From assembly GCA_020137815.1 (NCBI GenBank), contig CM035350.1, positions 1,221,011 to 1,285,010 on the forward strand: DNA of 64,000 bases, in the 5' to 3' direction. How positions within the stretch are numbered: the stretch's first letter is position 1; the number at the start of each line of letters is the position of its first letter. The notes under the pieces were generated by a model that did no database searches, was not told where the DNA came from, and saw nothing but the letters and a program-made list of their open reading frames with translations. This DNA comes from Hormiphora californensis (Eukaryota; Ctenophora; Tentaculata; Cydippida; Pleurobrachiidae). Shown in pieces: positions 1 through 11,452 of the stretch. The translations under genes were made by a program, and so were the position numbers.

Positions 1-357
1 GCGATGGCCATACCCAAACCTATAAGGGGTAGGACGCGAAAAACAGTCAAAATAAGGGGTATACAGAACTCGGCAATTAGAAGGAGTAGAAAGGTGTTCT
101 AGGGTGCATTCGAAAGCTCTCGAGGTGCTGAAGTAATTGGAATGTAATTGGAAGTAATTACATGTAAGGTCTAAATGACCCCAAATGACAATTCAGACAT
201 ATTTTGACATATTTTGAGGCCCTGAGACCAGCGGGTGGCCAAATTTAATCCGGTTTCGGGTCGGCTGACGTAAAAACTCCGCGTTTTGGTCGAGGTAAAC
301 AATAAAGAGAATGTTACAACGACTGCATGTGTCCCAATTGCAAACCCGTGATTACAG
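1..357. other. Intron or upstream sequence before first recognised exon
   Basis: No supported coding sequence. The stretch ends in a 3' splice site (ttacag at 352-357) that feeds the first spectrin-like exon, so it is most simply the 3' part of an intron whose 5' part lies outside the window. The acceptor has only a modest pyrimidine tract. Confidence 0.5.
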
Positions 358-479
358 CTAGCTGAAGCTGAGGATGCCATTACCACTGACGTCACAATGG
401 AGAAGATAGAGAAGTTCTGGGAGATACTGGAGAGGAGTCTGGCTGACAAGAAGGCTGCTGTACAGGCAGAGGATGACAG
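358..479 (+). CDS. Spectraplakin exon (plakin domain, spectrin-type helix)
   Basis: Open in one frame from an AG acceptor to a GT donor (gtaacc). It reads LAEAEDAITTDVTMEKIEKF and on through FWEILERSLADKK, a charged heptad helix with the Trp expected in helix A of a spectrin repeat. It ends in phase 2 and joins in frame to the exon at 1806 (Arg codon AG|G). This is the first coding exon recognisable in the window; the N-terminal CH domains of the gene must lie upstream if they exist. An acceptor 4 bases downstream is possible. Assignment to the plakin domain rests on the downstream SH3 exons. Confidence 0.7.
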
Positions 480-706
480 GTAACCAATCAGCATCTGTTA
501 TATCTGGGGGAGGGGGAGGTTACCATCCAGCATATGTCCCCGGGTGTAGCTGATCCCCTGACTTCATAATGGGATATGACCAACAATGGCCACTATCCAG
601 GGCTCGTTATATCCACTATTACTCCAGGGGGAGGGGTACCTGGCAATATGCGGCCCCTCCTTTCATTGTGTTGTCAAATAGTGTGTGTGTGTTGCGGGGG
701 CGTCCC

Positions 707-710
<4 letters not shown>

Positions 711-746
<36 letters not shown>
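711..746 (+). repeat. (CT)n microsatellite
   Basis: About 18 perfect CT units on the sense strand of the gene, within an intron. Confidence 0.95.
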
Positions 747-748
<2 letters not shown>

Positions 749-1431
749 ATGTGTACTTGCTACTGTTATTCCCCATAATACACTGTGTTACCAGCACTGC
801 ATCATGGGTAACTGTGCCTCACCCTTTCTCAAGAGGGGACCGGGAGGAGGGCTGTGGTAAGTACCATGGGGTAACCATGGTAACTCAGCGGGGCTCTATA
901 TATTTTCAGGGTTGTCGTTGTAGTTATTAATCACATTAACGATACTAACCAACTACCCAAGTATGTGTCACGCAGCAGCTTAATTAGCGCCACCAATCAA
1001 TTAATTGCGCTAATTATCCCAATTAATCGTCTTTGTTCTCTACTGATTCGGGAATGTTCTGATTGCATCCTCTCTCTGATAATATCTCCGTGTGATATCC
1101 TCCTTGATAATATATCCGTGTGTTACTGAATGTCTCTAAGCCGATTGTTGTTCCTCAAGATGATGATTCTCCTCTTGTTGTTCCATATTCTTGTTCTTTG
1201 CACCCCCAAAATCAAAGTTCCCAAACCCCACTCCCAGAAGGAGGAGAGGGTTTACCTTGGTCACCACAGACATGAACTCAAACCCACTCTTGGGCATCTT
1301 GATCGCCTGTTTGAACGTCTTACTGAGTCCCATGATGATGTGTTGCAAACGCGACTAGAACAATTGAAACAAAACTGATAAAGTATCGAGTATTTCTGGC
1401 TGTCTGTCTATCCATGCTCTCGCTCTCGAGC

Positions 1432-1605
<174 letters not shown>

Positions 1606-1805
1606 CCATATCTCTGTCCTTATCCCAGTGCGAGCCGATCATCTGAAACGCACACTGCGCGATTAAGCTGAATCTTGAGCCATAAACTTACACACATAAC
1701 AATCCTTCATAACATGACCAGCAATCTAACACACTAAAATCTAACACACTAACTACTAACACACTAACTACTAACATAGTTCTAACACACCACCCTCCCT
1801 CCCAG

Positions 1806-1965
1806 GATAACTGCTCAAGATGAACTCGCTGATAGGATCAAACAGAAGGCTGAGGATGCGGCTAAGAAACTAGATCTCATCAAGAAGATGATTACCAACC
1901 CGGAGGAGGGTGCTGATCTTGCTGCCCTCATTCAGGAAGCTAAACAACTCCTCTACAACTCTAAC
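1806..1965 (+). CDS. Spectraplakin exon (plakin domain, spectrin-type helices)
   Basis: Acceptor tcccag, donor gtaggt. Frame set by the phase-2 donor at 479. It reads ITAQDELADRIKQKAEDAAK and KLDLIKKMITNPEEGADLAA, an uninterrupted amphipathic coiled coil typical of spectrin repeats. It ends in phase 0 after YNSN. Confidence 0.75.
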
Positions 1966-2075
1966 GTAGGTGTTTAGGGGTCCGGACCGGGATTATTGTT
2001 TGCTGAAATTAAGAAAATGCCAAAAGTAGTTCTAGATTCCCATATATGATAACTATAATACCACTGCCCTTTCAG

Positions 2076-2161
2076 ATGGAGGAAGACGCGAGAGCGATGT
2101 TTAGTGGAGTCAGTGCTCTTGTCAGACAGAACCACCCCCTTGCTGATGATTTATCTCGAGA
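2076..2161 (+). CDS. Spectraplakin exon (plakin domain)
   Basis: Acceptor ctttcag, donor gtaagt. It reads MEEDARAMFSGVSALVRQNH, then PLADDLSR, a short helical exon. It begins in phase 0 and ends in phase 2 (GA|A), matching both neighbours. Confidence 0.7.
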
Positions 2162-2250
2162 GTAAGTAACTGAATGTTGTACCCTCCCTTGTACTGTGAT
2201 CAACTAACCCAATCTCTGGGATCTCCTAACACATCCCCTCCTTCTCTCAG

Positions 2251-2744
2251 AGTGCAGTTAATATCGGATGAACTGGATGAGATAAAACTCCGACTGGATA
2301 CCCTTCACAATGATCTGGAGCAGGGTGCCTTGGATGCCATTACAGACAGGCTAGACGACCTAATCGTCAGGATCAACCTTCAAACTGATGATCTCGAGGC
2401 TAAGGGATACGGAGAGGACCTGACCAGTGCCCTCCGCATTCTCGAGGGTCTACTGGGTGCCATGGATACGGCAGATGCCCTGGAACCCGAAGTCGAGGAA
2501 ACGAAAAAGCTTGCGGAGGAGAATCCCAAAGTGGATATGAAGCAGCGGGCTAAGGTGAAGGATGTTGAGTATGCGTATGATGTGCTGAAGAACTCTCTCA
2601 TCTCGAAAGATCAGGATATGAGAGAGGGTATTGAGTTTCCTGGAGTCTATAGATGAGCTGATGAAGTGGGGAAATGCTGCTAGAGATAAGGAGCTGGCAT
2701 ATGATTGGACGGAGTATGACCCTACTAAAACCCCCTATGAAAAG
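2251..2744 (+). CDS. Spectraplakin exon with one-base frameshift (plakin domain)
   Basis: Acceptor ttctctcag, donor gtaata. It encodes about 164 residues of spectrin-type coiled coil (LISDELDEIKLRLDTLHNDL, then a second repeat). The frame breaks at about 2640, where gagtttcctgg appears to carry one extra C. Dropping one base lets the frame read on as FLESIDELMKWGNAARDKEL and AYDWTEYDPTKTPYEK and end in phase 0. The 'AYDW' block resembles the Tyr/Phe-Asp-Trp-Ser block in the plakin domain of plectin and dystonin, one of the landmarks for naming this gene. The indel is read as an assembly error. Confidence 0.75.
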
Positions 2745-2885
2745 GTAATATATCCTACAACCCCCCTCCTTTGTATCTTGCAGTAACACTACTTTTTCAT
2801 TGCTACTTCTTCTCCATGTACCCATTTCTTCTCTTTTCTCCCCTGTCTCTCACCTGTGGTAACATGTGTTTTCTAACACCGTTAG

Positions 2886-2990
2886 TCGCTGGCCCAGGGT
2901 CTACTACGACAACAGAAGAAGTTTGAACAGATTCTGACATTAGGGGAGCAGCTTATCAAAACGGACCACCCCATGGCTAGCATTATCCAG
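2886..2990 (+). CDS. Spectraplakin exon (plakin domain)
   Basis: Acceptor ccgttag, donor gtatgt. It reads SLAQGLLRQQKKFEQILTLG, then EQLIKTDHPMASIIQ. The 'DHP' after a charged helix recurs at this place in plakin domains. Both ends are phase 0. Confidence 0.75.
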
Positions 2991-3011
2991 GTATGTTTCA
3001 TCTCAGGATGA

Positions 3012-3013
<2 letters not shown>

Positions 3014-3091
<78 letters not shown>

Positions 3092-3107
3092 CTCTCCTCT
3101 CTCTTTC
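3014..3107 (+). repeat. (CT)n microsatellite
   Basis: Near-perfect CT repeat on the sense strand starting about 24 bp after the exon donor at 2990. Confidence 0.95.
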
Positions 3108-3569
3108 TAACATCATCCATGTTAGGATGATTGTCACTTGGAAATCATCCAAATACCATCTGTCCGTGACTTTTTGCTGCTTGTTATGACAATGTCATGT
3201 AGAGAGATTCGCTGGCTAAGAGAAGAGAGAGTTGTCATGCTTTCTTCTCCATCTTCTCCATCAACTTTGTAAAACTCACAAAGAAATAGTCATCAAAGAT
3301 CTGTCTTATAATGCCATATGTGACAAAAGAGATGGAGCTCATATCATTACATATGCCGACATAATTCTATATTTCTCTCTCCCTCTCTCTCCTTCTCTAC
3401 GCCCCCCCCCCCCCCCTCCCTCGATATATGCAGGAACCCTCATCCAATAACCTACATATTATGACTTGTCTAACTGTGACACCGTTTAGCCCTTACAGGC
3501 CCATTAATACCAGGAGGAGCTAAACCCTTATTCTGATCCCCTTCCCGGCGATTTTTAGTGACAATCATC

Positions 3570-3767
<198 letters not shown>

Positions 3768-4040
3768 CCTCAACACATTCGCAGCATCATCGGATAACTC
3801 AAACACATGTGTTTCAAATGTTACTCAGTAAGAAAAAGAGTTTTCATCACCACATGGAATGACATGATCACACGGCCCCTTGTTTGAAAGCTCCAGGTCC
3901 ACGACCTCCTTCAATATGACATTCCCGGTCCAGTCACTTTCAAACAATCAAACGGTCTGGTTTAATGCAGGGGTTTAATTCATTCAACACTAAACGAGAG
4001 GCTTATATTCTCGATCTAACACAAAACCTACCCTGCACAG

Positions 4041-4201
4041 AAAGAATTAACGGAGTTATCTGCGCTGTGGGCTGGTTTGAAGGACCTGTCTAGTGTTACA
4101 GATAGACACATTCAACTACACAACGATTACGATACATTCTGGAAGCGGCTGAACAACGCTAACCTGTGGATTACACACAAACAAAACCTTCTAGATACTA
4201 G
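4041..4201 (+). CDS. Spectraplakin exon (plakin domain, spectrin repeat before SH3)
   Basis: Acceptor ctgcacag, donor gtaggt. It reads KELTELSALWAGLKDLSSVT, then HNDYDTFWKRLNNANLWITH. The Trp spacing is that of spectrin repeat helices A and B. In plakins the repeat just before the SH3 has this form. It ends in phase 2. Confidence 0.8.
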
Positions 4202-4207
4202 GTAGGT

Positions 4208-4275
4208 TTTTGAGGTTACCATGTGGGGTTACCATGTGGGGTTACCATGTGGGGTTACCATGTGGGGTTACCATG
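4208..4275 (+). repeat. Short tandem repeat, about 14-bp unit
   Basis: About five copies of ggttaccatgtggg in the short intron just upstream of the acceptor at 4303. Confidence 0.9.
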
Positions 4276-4303
4276 GCGACCATAACACACCCCCACCCTG
4301 CAG

Positions 4304-4424
4304 GTACAATGCCAAGTGTCTGGATGTGGTTAGTAGCTCTGAACGTCTCCAGGAGCTGGTAGACCTAAAGAAAGAGATAGTGGGATACGATCCAACTATT
4401 GTGGACCTATCCGCCATGGGACAG
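4304..4424 (+). CDS. Spectraplakin exon (plakin domain)
   Basis: Acceptor cctgcag, donor gtatat. It reads YNAKCLDVVSSSERLQELVD, then LKKEIVGYDPTIVDLSAMGQ, helix C of the repeat leading into the SH3. It enters in phase 2 and leaves in phase 0. Confidence 0.8.
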
Positions 4425-4604
4425 GTATATTGTAACTTGTTGTACGACGGTTCAATTCAACAGCCGTTTTTCTCCTCTTCTTGCTGCCATTTCCTATTAT
4501 GCATAGAATACTGGATTTGAGTGTACCCTTTACTCTCTTTGCCGTAATTACGTCACTTGCTTCTAATGAATTCTCTACTTTACATCACGATTTGACACTT
4601 TCAG

Positions 4605-4694
4605 GTGGTGGTAAATCTGTCAAAGAGGAAGAAGTTAACTCCCGGTGACAAGTTGGAGGCACTCTGCCCTTATAGGAGGCAAGGCGCTGCTGAG
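4605..4694 (+). CDS. Spectraplakin exon, first half of plakin SH3
   Basis: Acceptor ctttcag, donor gtgcat. It reads VVNLSKRKKLTPGDKLEALC, then PYRRQGAAE. A VV-L--R linker followed by an 'ALCPYR' first strand matches the entry into the SH3 embedded in the plakin domain of plectin, dystonin and MACF1. Both ends are phase 0. Confidence 0.8.
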
Positions 4695-4728
4695 GTGCAT
4701 ATATATGTCTCATTCTCTTCCACTCCTC

Positions 4729-4730
<2 letters not shown>

Positions 4731-4822
<92 letters not shown>

Positions 4823-4826
4823 TCCC
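4731..4826 (+). repeat. (CT)n microsatellite next to a splice acceptor
   Basis: About 90 bp of CT on the sense strand within the intron that splits the SH3, ending about 50 bp upstream of the acceptor at 4876. It could act as an extended pyrimidine tract. Confidence 0.95.
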
Positions 4827-4876
4827 ATCTCGTTTTGTCAGCTACCATGGATTATCCACCTCCTAATCCCCTGCAG

Positions 4877-5079
4877 AGTATCATAACGAAGGGTGAGGTG
4901 TGTCAGTTTGTAAGTAGTGTCGCTATGGACAAGTGGAGGGTCAAGAAGGGAATGAGCCCTATCAAGGTGAATGGGCACCACAATGGATCACCCTCAAGTA
5001 CTGGCATGGTAACTGAGGCACCCTCCTGTATCTTCTCAACCATTCCCCCTGATCCGGAGTGTCTCTCAGAATCTGAAAG
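4877..5079 (+). CDS. Spectraplakin exon, second half of plakin SH3
   Basis: Acceptor ctgcag, donor gtaggg. It reads SIITKGEVCQFVSSVAMDKW, then RVKKG, then after a Gly/Ser/His-rich stretch MVTEAPSCIFSTIPPDPECL. The KGE-C motif, the single Trp (KWRV) and the closing PSC-F--IPP-PE follow the plakin-family SH3 closely and unlike alpha-spectrin SH3, which has a WW pair. The stretch between RVKKG and MVTEAPS (around 4968-5006) is a longer loop than I recall in the family. It ends in phase 2. Confidence 0.82.
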
Positions 5080-5232
5080 GTAGGGAAGTGCCATGCCCCC
5101 CAGAGTGCCCCTTCTTCCCCTTCTCACTGCGGGTGTCAAATCTGTCTGGAGCGAGAAGAACAAGTTCCTCATTTCCTTGCCCCTCTCAACATCCCCCCTG
5201 AATCTTTGTCTAATAACTGTTGCTTGTGTCAG

Positions 5233-5359
5233 AACGTACAGTAGTTATGAGGAGTTAAAGATAGCATACGATCGGCAGAGAGCCTTCCTGAAACACGTCA
5301 TGCTGAAACATGAGTTCTTTTCTAATTGCGATGTTGTCCTTACCTGGATATATGATAAG
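5233..5359 (+). CDS. Spectraplakin exon (plakin domain after SH3)
   Basis: Acceptor tgtgtcag, donor gtagtg. It reads TYSSYEELKIAYDRQRAFLK, then HEFFSNCDVVLTWIYDK. It resumes the helical repeat after the SH3. Enters phase 2, leaves phase 0. Confidence 0.75.
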
Positions 5360-5491
5360 GTAGTGGTTTGTTATCTTTGGGACCTTTGCACCGCAAAGTT
5401 ATTGGTATAATCTTTCGTAAAGTTATTAATTTGTTGTTTCGTTTTTTTTTCACCGCAAAGTTATTTCAACTTTTGTTCTTTGTCCCCGCAG

Positions 5492-5905
5492 AACTTTGAT
5501 GCCGAGTTGCGTGGTAGAGAGTTGGTGATGGCCAACTTAACAGATACTGGAGATAAACTAATAGAAGATGCAGATCAACATCCAAACAGCGACAAAACAG
5601 AGATCATCCACCGGCAGGCCACCGCTCAGGACCACTGGGAGGGGTTGTGTAAGCGGCACAGTGACAAGACCAGTGCGGTGGGTGAACTGGCCTCCCTTGT
5701 GGGCAACTTTGGGGACGATGTAAAGGGTGTCTCAGAGCAGGTTGACGGGGTGGTGGTCTCCCCAGAGTCCCTACAGGGTGGGGAGAAGAAGTTGGACCGG
5801 TTATTACAGGATGTAGCTGCCATGCAGACCTACCTCGAGGAGCTGGAGGGGAAGCTGCAGTGTGTGGAGGAGGACCTGGGTGCTGAGAACTTCCATCCAA
5901 CACGA
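5492..5905 (+). CDS. Spectraplakin exon (plakin domain, about 138 residues)
   Basis: Acceptor cccgcag, donor gttagt. Fully open with no indel. It reads NFDAELRGRELVMANLTDTG, with spectrin-type heptads and the Trp in AQDHWEGLCKRHSDK, and ends DLGAENFHPTR. This is more than one complete spectrin repeat. Both ends are phase 0. The opposite strand is open for about 100 codons here but has no coding character. Confidence 0.8.
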
Positions 5906-5913
5906 GTTAGTAC

Positions 5914-6082
5914 TTTCTGTTATAGTCTTTCTGTTATAGTCTTTCTGTTATAGTCTTTCTGTTATAGTCTTTCTGTTATAGTCTTTCTGCTATAGTCTTT
6001 CTGTTATTGTCTAATATTTTATAGTCTTTCTGTTATAGTCTTTCTGTTATAGTCTTTCTGTTATAGTCTTTCTGTTGTAGTC
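5914..6082 (+). repeat. 14-bp minisatellite
   Basis: About eleven copies of ctgttatagtcttt with rare substitutions, starting immediately after the donor at 5905 and filling most of the intron. Confidence 0.93.
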
Positions 6083-6152
6083 ATTGATCAGACAGCCAAT
6101 TAGAATGAATCCTATTGAAAACATGATTAATCGACTCAACCACCCATCCCAG

Positions 6153-6359
6153 GTTCGGTTAGATGGTGTAAGAAAACTCCTGGCAAAGACCCAGGCTGGC
6201 TGCGAGGAGAAGGCCTACACGGTGGGCAGGTTGCTGGCCCTCGAGGGTAATCTCCATACTGCAGGGGTTGCTCTGGACAATATAGCTGATATCCTGGCTG
6301 ACATGAGGGTGTACCCTCTAGAGAGCGAGGTAGTCGCTGAGGATATGAAGAAATTACAG
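6153..6359 (+). CDS. Spectraplakin exon (plakin domain)
   Basis: Acceptor atcccag, donor gtatac. It reads VRLDGVRKLLAKTQAGCEEK, then a long amphipathic helix ending VAEDMKKLQ. Phase 0 at both ends. Confidence 0.78.
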
Positions 6360-6481
6360 GTATACCAGGCTCACCATCTATCCACTTTGTTCAGACTATC
6401 CTCCCCCCTGAGCTGAGTCACATGTAACTGATTCCCCCACCACCCTACTACTCCCAGATGTTCACTACATTTCCTTTCCAG

Positions 6482-6646
6482 ATGTTAGCGGATGAGCTCT
6501 CGGAGCAAGATGAGCCCATTGCCGAGTCCCTTGAGATCAGGGACTCCCTGTCAAAACTCCTTGAATCCTCCCCAGACCTAGTGCTAGAGATCAACACACT
6601 AGTAGAGAAGAGAGACTCCATTGCTGCTGAAATCAATAATCGATCA
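6482..6646 (+). CDS. Spectraplakin exon (plakin domain)
   Basis: Acceptor ctttccag, donor gtgagt. It reads MLADELSEQDEPIAESLEIR, then DSLSKLLESSPDLVLEINTL, ending EINNRS. Coiled-coil sequence; phase 0 at both ends. Confidence 0.78.
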
Positions 6647-7101
6647 GTGAGTCTTCTGTTGTCTTCTGTGACTTCCGAATCTATTGTAGTACGTCTGTAT
6701 GTATTTTCTGTTATTATCTCTCCCTCGATATCCATCCCTCTTCATCATTTCCTATTGTGGAGAGAGATATCTGGTAATGAGAATTTGTGGTTTCATAGTT
6801 GCCATGGCAACTGCATATTTCCAGTTGTTTTGTTTTCCAGCTTGTATTGAACAAACTCACACGCAAACAAATTGTTTGTGTGTTTGTGCGTGTGTCAGTA
6901 AGGGAAACACGTGAGTGAGTAGCAAAAGAACCCACAAAAACCCAAATCCATGAGTTTCACACATTCCTCGTTAAATATGTGTGTTCCCCTTTCTGCAAGT
7001 TCCTCTCCCTTGGTAACTGCAGCAGCCTGGATGGGTGATATTTGGGGGTAGTTGTAGCATTTTGAGGGTCAGTTATCGTGTAATGAGACTGTTATGTAAC
7101 T

Positions 7102-7190
<89 letters not shown>

Positions 7191-7741
7191 CTTCCGCACT
7201 CAGATCTTAGTACAATTTGTATATGGTTAGGCCGCTATGTGTACTCCCCCCCCCCTTGTCTGTAAAGGTCGCTTAGTAATTCCCTTGCAATCTCCCAATC
7301 GTGTGTACTGTGTTTGGGTTTAGGCTCATCTGCTCACTTCTCAAGTTCTTGAATTTCTAGTGCCCGGTCATAAACGCGGAACTGAATGCTAACATGATAC
7401 TCTCCTCCGGTAGTGGCCCCCCTTGTCTCTTGCATACTAGACCGGGTTCGGGTTATGTGTTTGAGACAGTGATACTCCAAGCACGAATACCCATATGACA
7501 GTGCCCTAGTATTATTGTAGTGGCAGTTGGAATAATCCGATTATAAAGTAATCAGTCAGAATGGGACATATCTTATGACATATCTTATGACTTATCGTAA
7601 GAGTTTTCTAAGAATAAACCGACCTCTGATCTCCCTTTAGCCCACCGCTAATCACAAACTCATCCTCTATCTCTATATCCCATGCCCCATTACTAACCCC
7701 CAACCTCCACTCCTTCCCCCACTAACTCCCACCCACTCTAG
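6647..7741. other. Intron with CT tract and small palindromes
   Basis: Non-coding between two phase-0 exons. It holds a GT-rich imperfect palindrome near 6860-6896, the CT tract at 7102-7184 and short direct repeats of catatcttatga near 7566-7590. Confidence 0.7.
7102..7184 (+). repeat. (CT)n microsatellite
   Basis: About 40 CT units with one TT step, sense strand, intronic. Confidence 0.95.
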
Positions 7742-7888
7742 GAGGTACTGGCAAGGGAGAGTGAACCATCGATATGTCAGTACGAGTCTTGTGTAGGAAG
7801 ATCTCTACATTGGTTGGAGGACGCTGAGGGTCGTCTCAAGTCAGAGTCATCCCTCCCATCGATCAAGGCCCGGTTTCAGTTAGTATCG
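7742..7888 (+). CDS. Spectraplakin exon (plakin domain)
   Basis: Acceptor cactctag, donor gtacgt. It reads EVLARESEPSICQYESCVGR, then SLHWLEDAEGRLKSESSLPS. The W-L-DAE-RL pattern is a helix A of a spectrin repeat. Phase 0 at both ends. Confidence 0.78.
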
Positions 7889-8557
7889 GTACGTGACTAC
7901 TGTACTACTGACTACGTGACTATTGCACTTGACTGCAAATCGATTTCCTATCTAAAAACCCCAATAATCTCACATTTTTTACATAATCATAATCGAATTC
8001 TAGGCCTCAATTCCCCTCTCCACCAGGCCTTGTTTACTTAGTAGGCCCTCAACTACAGCTGCAAAGATGAAACACATAGAGGCATAGAGAGTTGGATTAA
8101 CATATAAAAGTTGTAGCCTAGAGCAATCCTATTTACCCCTTTCTCCCTGGGGCCGTGCCGCCTAGTAGGTTTAGGATTATTCGCTGATCTAACAACTAGG
8201 CTACATAAATATGTAGCCTAAAACAAACATAACGGGCTACTGCAATATCTAGGTTGCAGACGATCGCGGCCTGTCAGAGCATTGTCCTGAACCGATTCTC
8301 ATTTCGAGAGAACTGCACGGTCAGAGCATTGTCCTTCCAGACCTCTAAGGTATTGAAGCCGTATACTGCGCTTCACAAGATGTATTTTTAAAACTAGTTC
8401 AATTGCGATACAATGGGAGACAATGGTGGCCTCTATACAACAAGCAGAAACACTTTCACTCCAGTCCATTTAACCAAGTTACTAAATCTGTTCACATCCT
8501 GTGCAAGGTTAACACCCCGTCCCAACAATACTGATATCTGATCCCCTCTCTCTCCAG
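7889..8557. other. Intron, no recognisable content
   Basis: About 670 bp of mixed AT-rich sequence between phase-matched exons. Nothing recognised. Confidence 0.7.
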
Positions 8558-8641
8558 GTGTTACGGTCGGATGCCTCTCTAAAGGCGTGTCTGTTCAGCG
8601 ACCTAAAGAACGCTCAGGAGCACGTTATAGTCTCTGCAGAT
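8558..8641 (+). CDS. Spectraplakin exon (plakin domain)
   Basis: Acceptor ctctccag, donor gtgagt. It reads VLRSDASLKACLFSDLKNAQ, then EHVIVSAD. Phase 0 at both ends. Confidence 0.75.
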
Positions 8642-8797
8642 GTGAGTTATGAATGGGAGATGACCACCACTGTAGAAATTACAGAAAACCAATCATCTAA
8701 AAGTTACTCTACCTTCACTAACTCTTGCCTAGCTCGACCCCCTTTAGGGAGCTAAAATGGGTTTGAACAAAACAAACTAACCTCCACCCCCTTCCAG

Positions 8798-8961
8798 ACT
8801 TACAAGGGTCTTTTGGACAACTTCTCTGAGCGGTTTCCCATCTCCTCGCCCTCTAAGGGTCCAGGTCCTAATAGTGCCCGGGATCTAGCCTCCAAGGAGG
8901 GAGAAGCTATCCAGGAACAGTACAGCCTGATTCAGGGGGACATTAACCGACTCATATCCCT
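8798..8961 (+). CDS. Spectraplakin exon at the end of the plakin domain
   Basis: Acceptor cttccag, donor gtaagt. It reads TYKGLLDNFSERFPISSPSK, then SKEGEAIQEQYSLIQGDINR and LISL. The donor leaves two bases (CT), phase 2. No acceptor with an open frame was found in the next 5.7 kb. The exon at 46068 supplies the matching base and continues the helix as L-NEEKYKSFERIGEAL, so this exon can skip the whole giant block. Confidence 0.8.
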
Positions 8962-9654
8962 GTAAGTGTTACACATGAGACAACCACCCCTAGTGTTACA
9001 CACCACGTGTGCACCACGTGTAGGGGGTGTCACGTTTTAGCGTGCAACAGTATTATAGGACATGTTGTACGCGGGTGTTGTTGTTTGCCTTCTCTCGCGC
9101 ATGACAAGGCTTTACTTGTTATACGAAGCGCGGCCAGGACTCGTCTATGTCTATATCGCTATACGAAGCAGAGGGCCCTTTTTTGGCATGTAAAATATAC
9201 AACGTGGGCAGTCTATTCATTGACCAGCAGGGGCCGCATATCCCCCACACACTATATTATATTGATCATTGATCAGCAGCGTTATACACGTCCAGTCAGC
9301 CAGCTCTCCTCACAAGCAGCAGTCGGTCTTTCCTTTGTCACCTTCTCCTCGGTCTATCTAACTGGCCAGCTGGGTTAACTTGATTGGAGACCGGATTTCC
9401 GCCTCACTAATACCCACCCACCACCCTGAATATGCGCATCTGCACTGTAAATTCCAACACACACCCCCTCATGATGCGGCCCGTGTGTGTTGTTGTTGTG
9501 AAAAGAGACCGTGCCATCAGCTCTTTCTAGGCTACTCCGGACCCGCTCCATGTGTGCTTGCGAAGTGAATCATGTTGGAATTTATGTCCGTGATATTTGA
9601 ATATTAAAATATTATATGTTGAATCTTTCTCGGAGCCCCTTCTCTCAATATTTT

Positions 9655-9776
<122 letters not shown>

Positions 9777-10112
9777 AGCATTTTACTCTTTTTGTCTCAA
9801 TATCTTGATCCTTGTTCTATCTCTCTCTCTCAACATCTCCATCATGCGTTTTTCTTTCTAATCACCAATCATGTTTTAAAATTCTTGACAGAATTCGTTC
9901 CTCTTTGACTCCGTGATGTTCCTCAGTCTTCTATATTAATCAGTTTTATCAAGCTATAGATCGGCTATCATTCTCCCACACACAGATATCTCTGCTTGAC
10001 CATAAAGTGTATGCTCATAAGCTAGGGACGCATAATATGTCGCGCAGGTCCATATATGGATTTCAATCATTCTCTGCTGATGTTCGCTCGCTGTCTCCCT
10101 TTGTCATATATA

Positions 10113-10268
<156 letters not shown>

Positions 10269-11452
10269 CCTGTCCCAGTACACCACTCTCATATTGTCTA
10301 ATAACCACACATAATATATGACTTCTGTAAGGTGATCCCTCCTCACTCTGATCGGAGGAGGGACACTCATTCAGTTCGGCCACCTGCCCCTCACCGCATA
10401 CCCGAGCCTTCTTTCATCATCTCAGAATAATGACCTGATCGAGTTTTTTGCATAGTATTTGAAACTATAAATGCTGCAATAGTTTGGTAACAAAGCTTCA
10501 CCGGGGCCGAACACGGAAGGAGCCATGGGGTGTTGTGTTTACCTTCGACCCTCTCCCTTACAAGTTTCTGCAATATAGTTTCCTACTTGCTTGTGTGTAG
10601 GCGATCATTGTTCATCCTATCTTCTATTAGTATATCATAGTAGGGGGAGCCTTCAGCACCCTTCATCTGGAGCGTGAGAACTGAGCTTATGACCTTATGT
10701 TTTCAAATAACTTTTAACACCCCTGCTTTGCGAGATTCATGATAATCTGACTAAATTTGTTACAGCTCTGCACCTATAATATTGCCGCATCACCATGATC
10801 CCCAATCCCATTCAGCTGCGACGGACCCTAAACCTATAATGTCTCAGCATTCAGTTACACACCAGCTAAACACCTAGCTACACACTCTCCTGCAGGATAC
10901 CCTCTCAGTAGTGAGACCCTAATACTGTGACACCCTGTAATGCACATAACCTCAGTATTCGATTTATTAAGTTGTTTGGCCCGTATTTAGTGTATTATAC
11001 CTGGCGACATATGCTGCACTTTTATACAGTAAACAGACTCCTCCTGCCGCAGATAATATTATACCAGCTCCAAATGGATAGGATGCCGACATCCCATGTT
11101 GTGTGGAGATGTCTGCAACAACACTGCAACATGCTGGTCATTACACAGTCATTACATATGTCACTGTCTCACATCGCAATATCCCCATTATATGTCTTTG
11201 ACCTTTGTCAGTGTCTCACATTGCGGTCATTACATATGTCTTTGTCGCCCTTGCAAATTGATGCCTTGCCTTGCTCGACAGTCGACCCTGTATTACCTCG
11301 CCTCGCCACGCATTATCTTTTTTGAAAATTAAAAAGGGTTTGAACAAAACAAAGGTTGCCGACACCCCATGCGAAGATGTCTGCAGCAGCAACACTGATC
11401 TATCATGTTGTATTAGGTATGTTGTATTAGCTCTCCATGGGGGTTCATCTTA

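Noticed and set aside
1130-1378. 82-codon frame with a hydrophobic, signal-peptide-like start
   Set aside because: It lies in the middle of an intron, has no splice sites or homology that I recognise, and the opposite strand is open as well.
4605-5079. SH3 as that of alpha-spectrin or beta-heavy spectrin
   Set aside because: A single Trp (KWRV) and the PSC-F--IPP-P tail match plakins; spectrin SH3 has a WW pair and an AAYV ending.
9007-9378. 123-codon Cys-rich frame after the last plakin exon
   Set aside because: No domain character, no phase-matched acceptor from 8961, low-complexity start.
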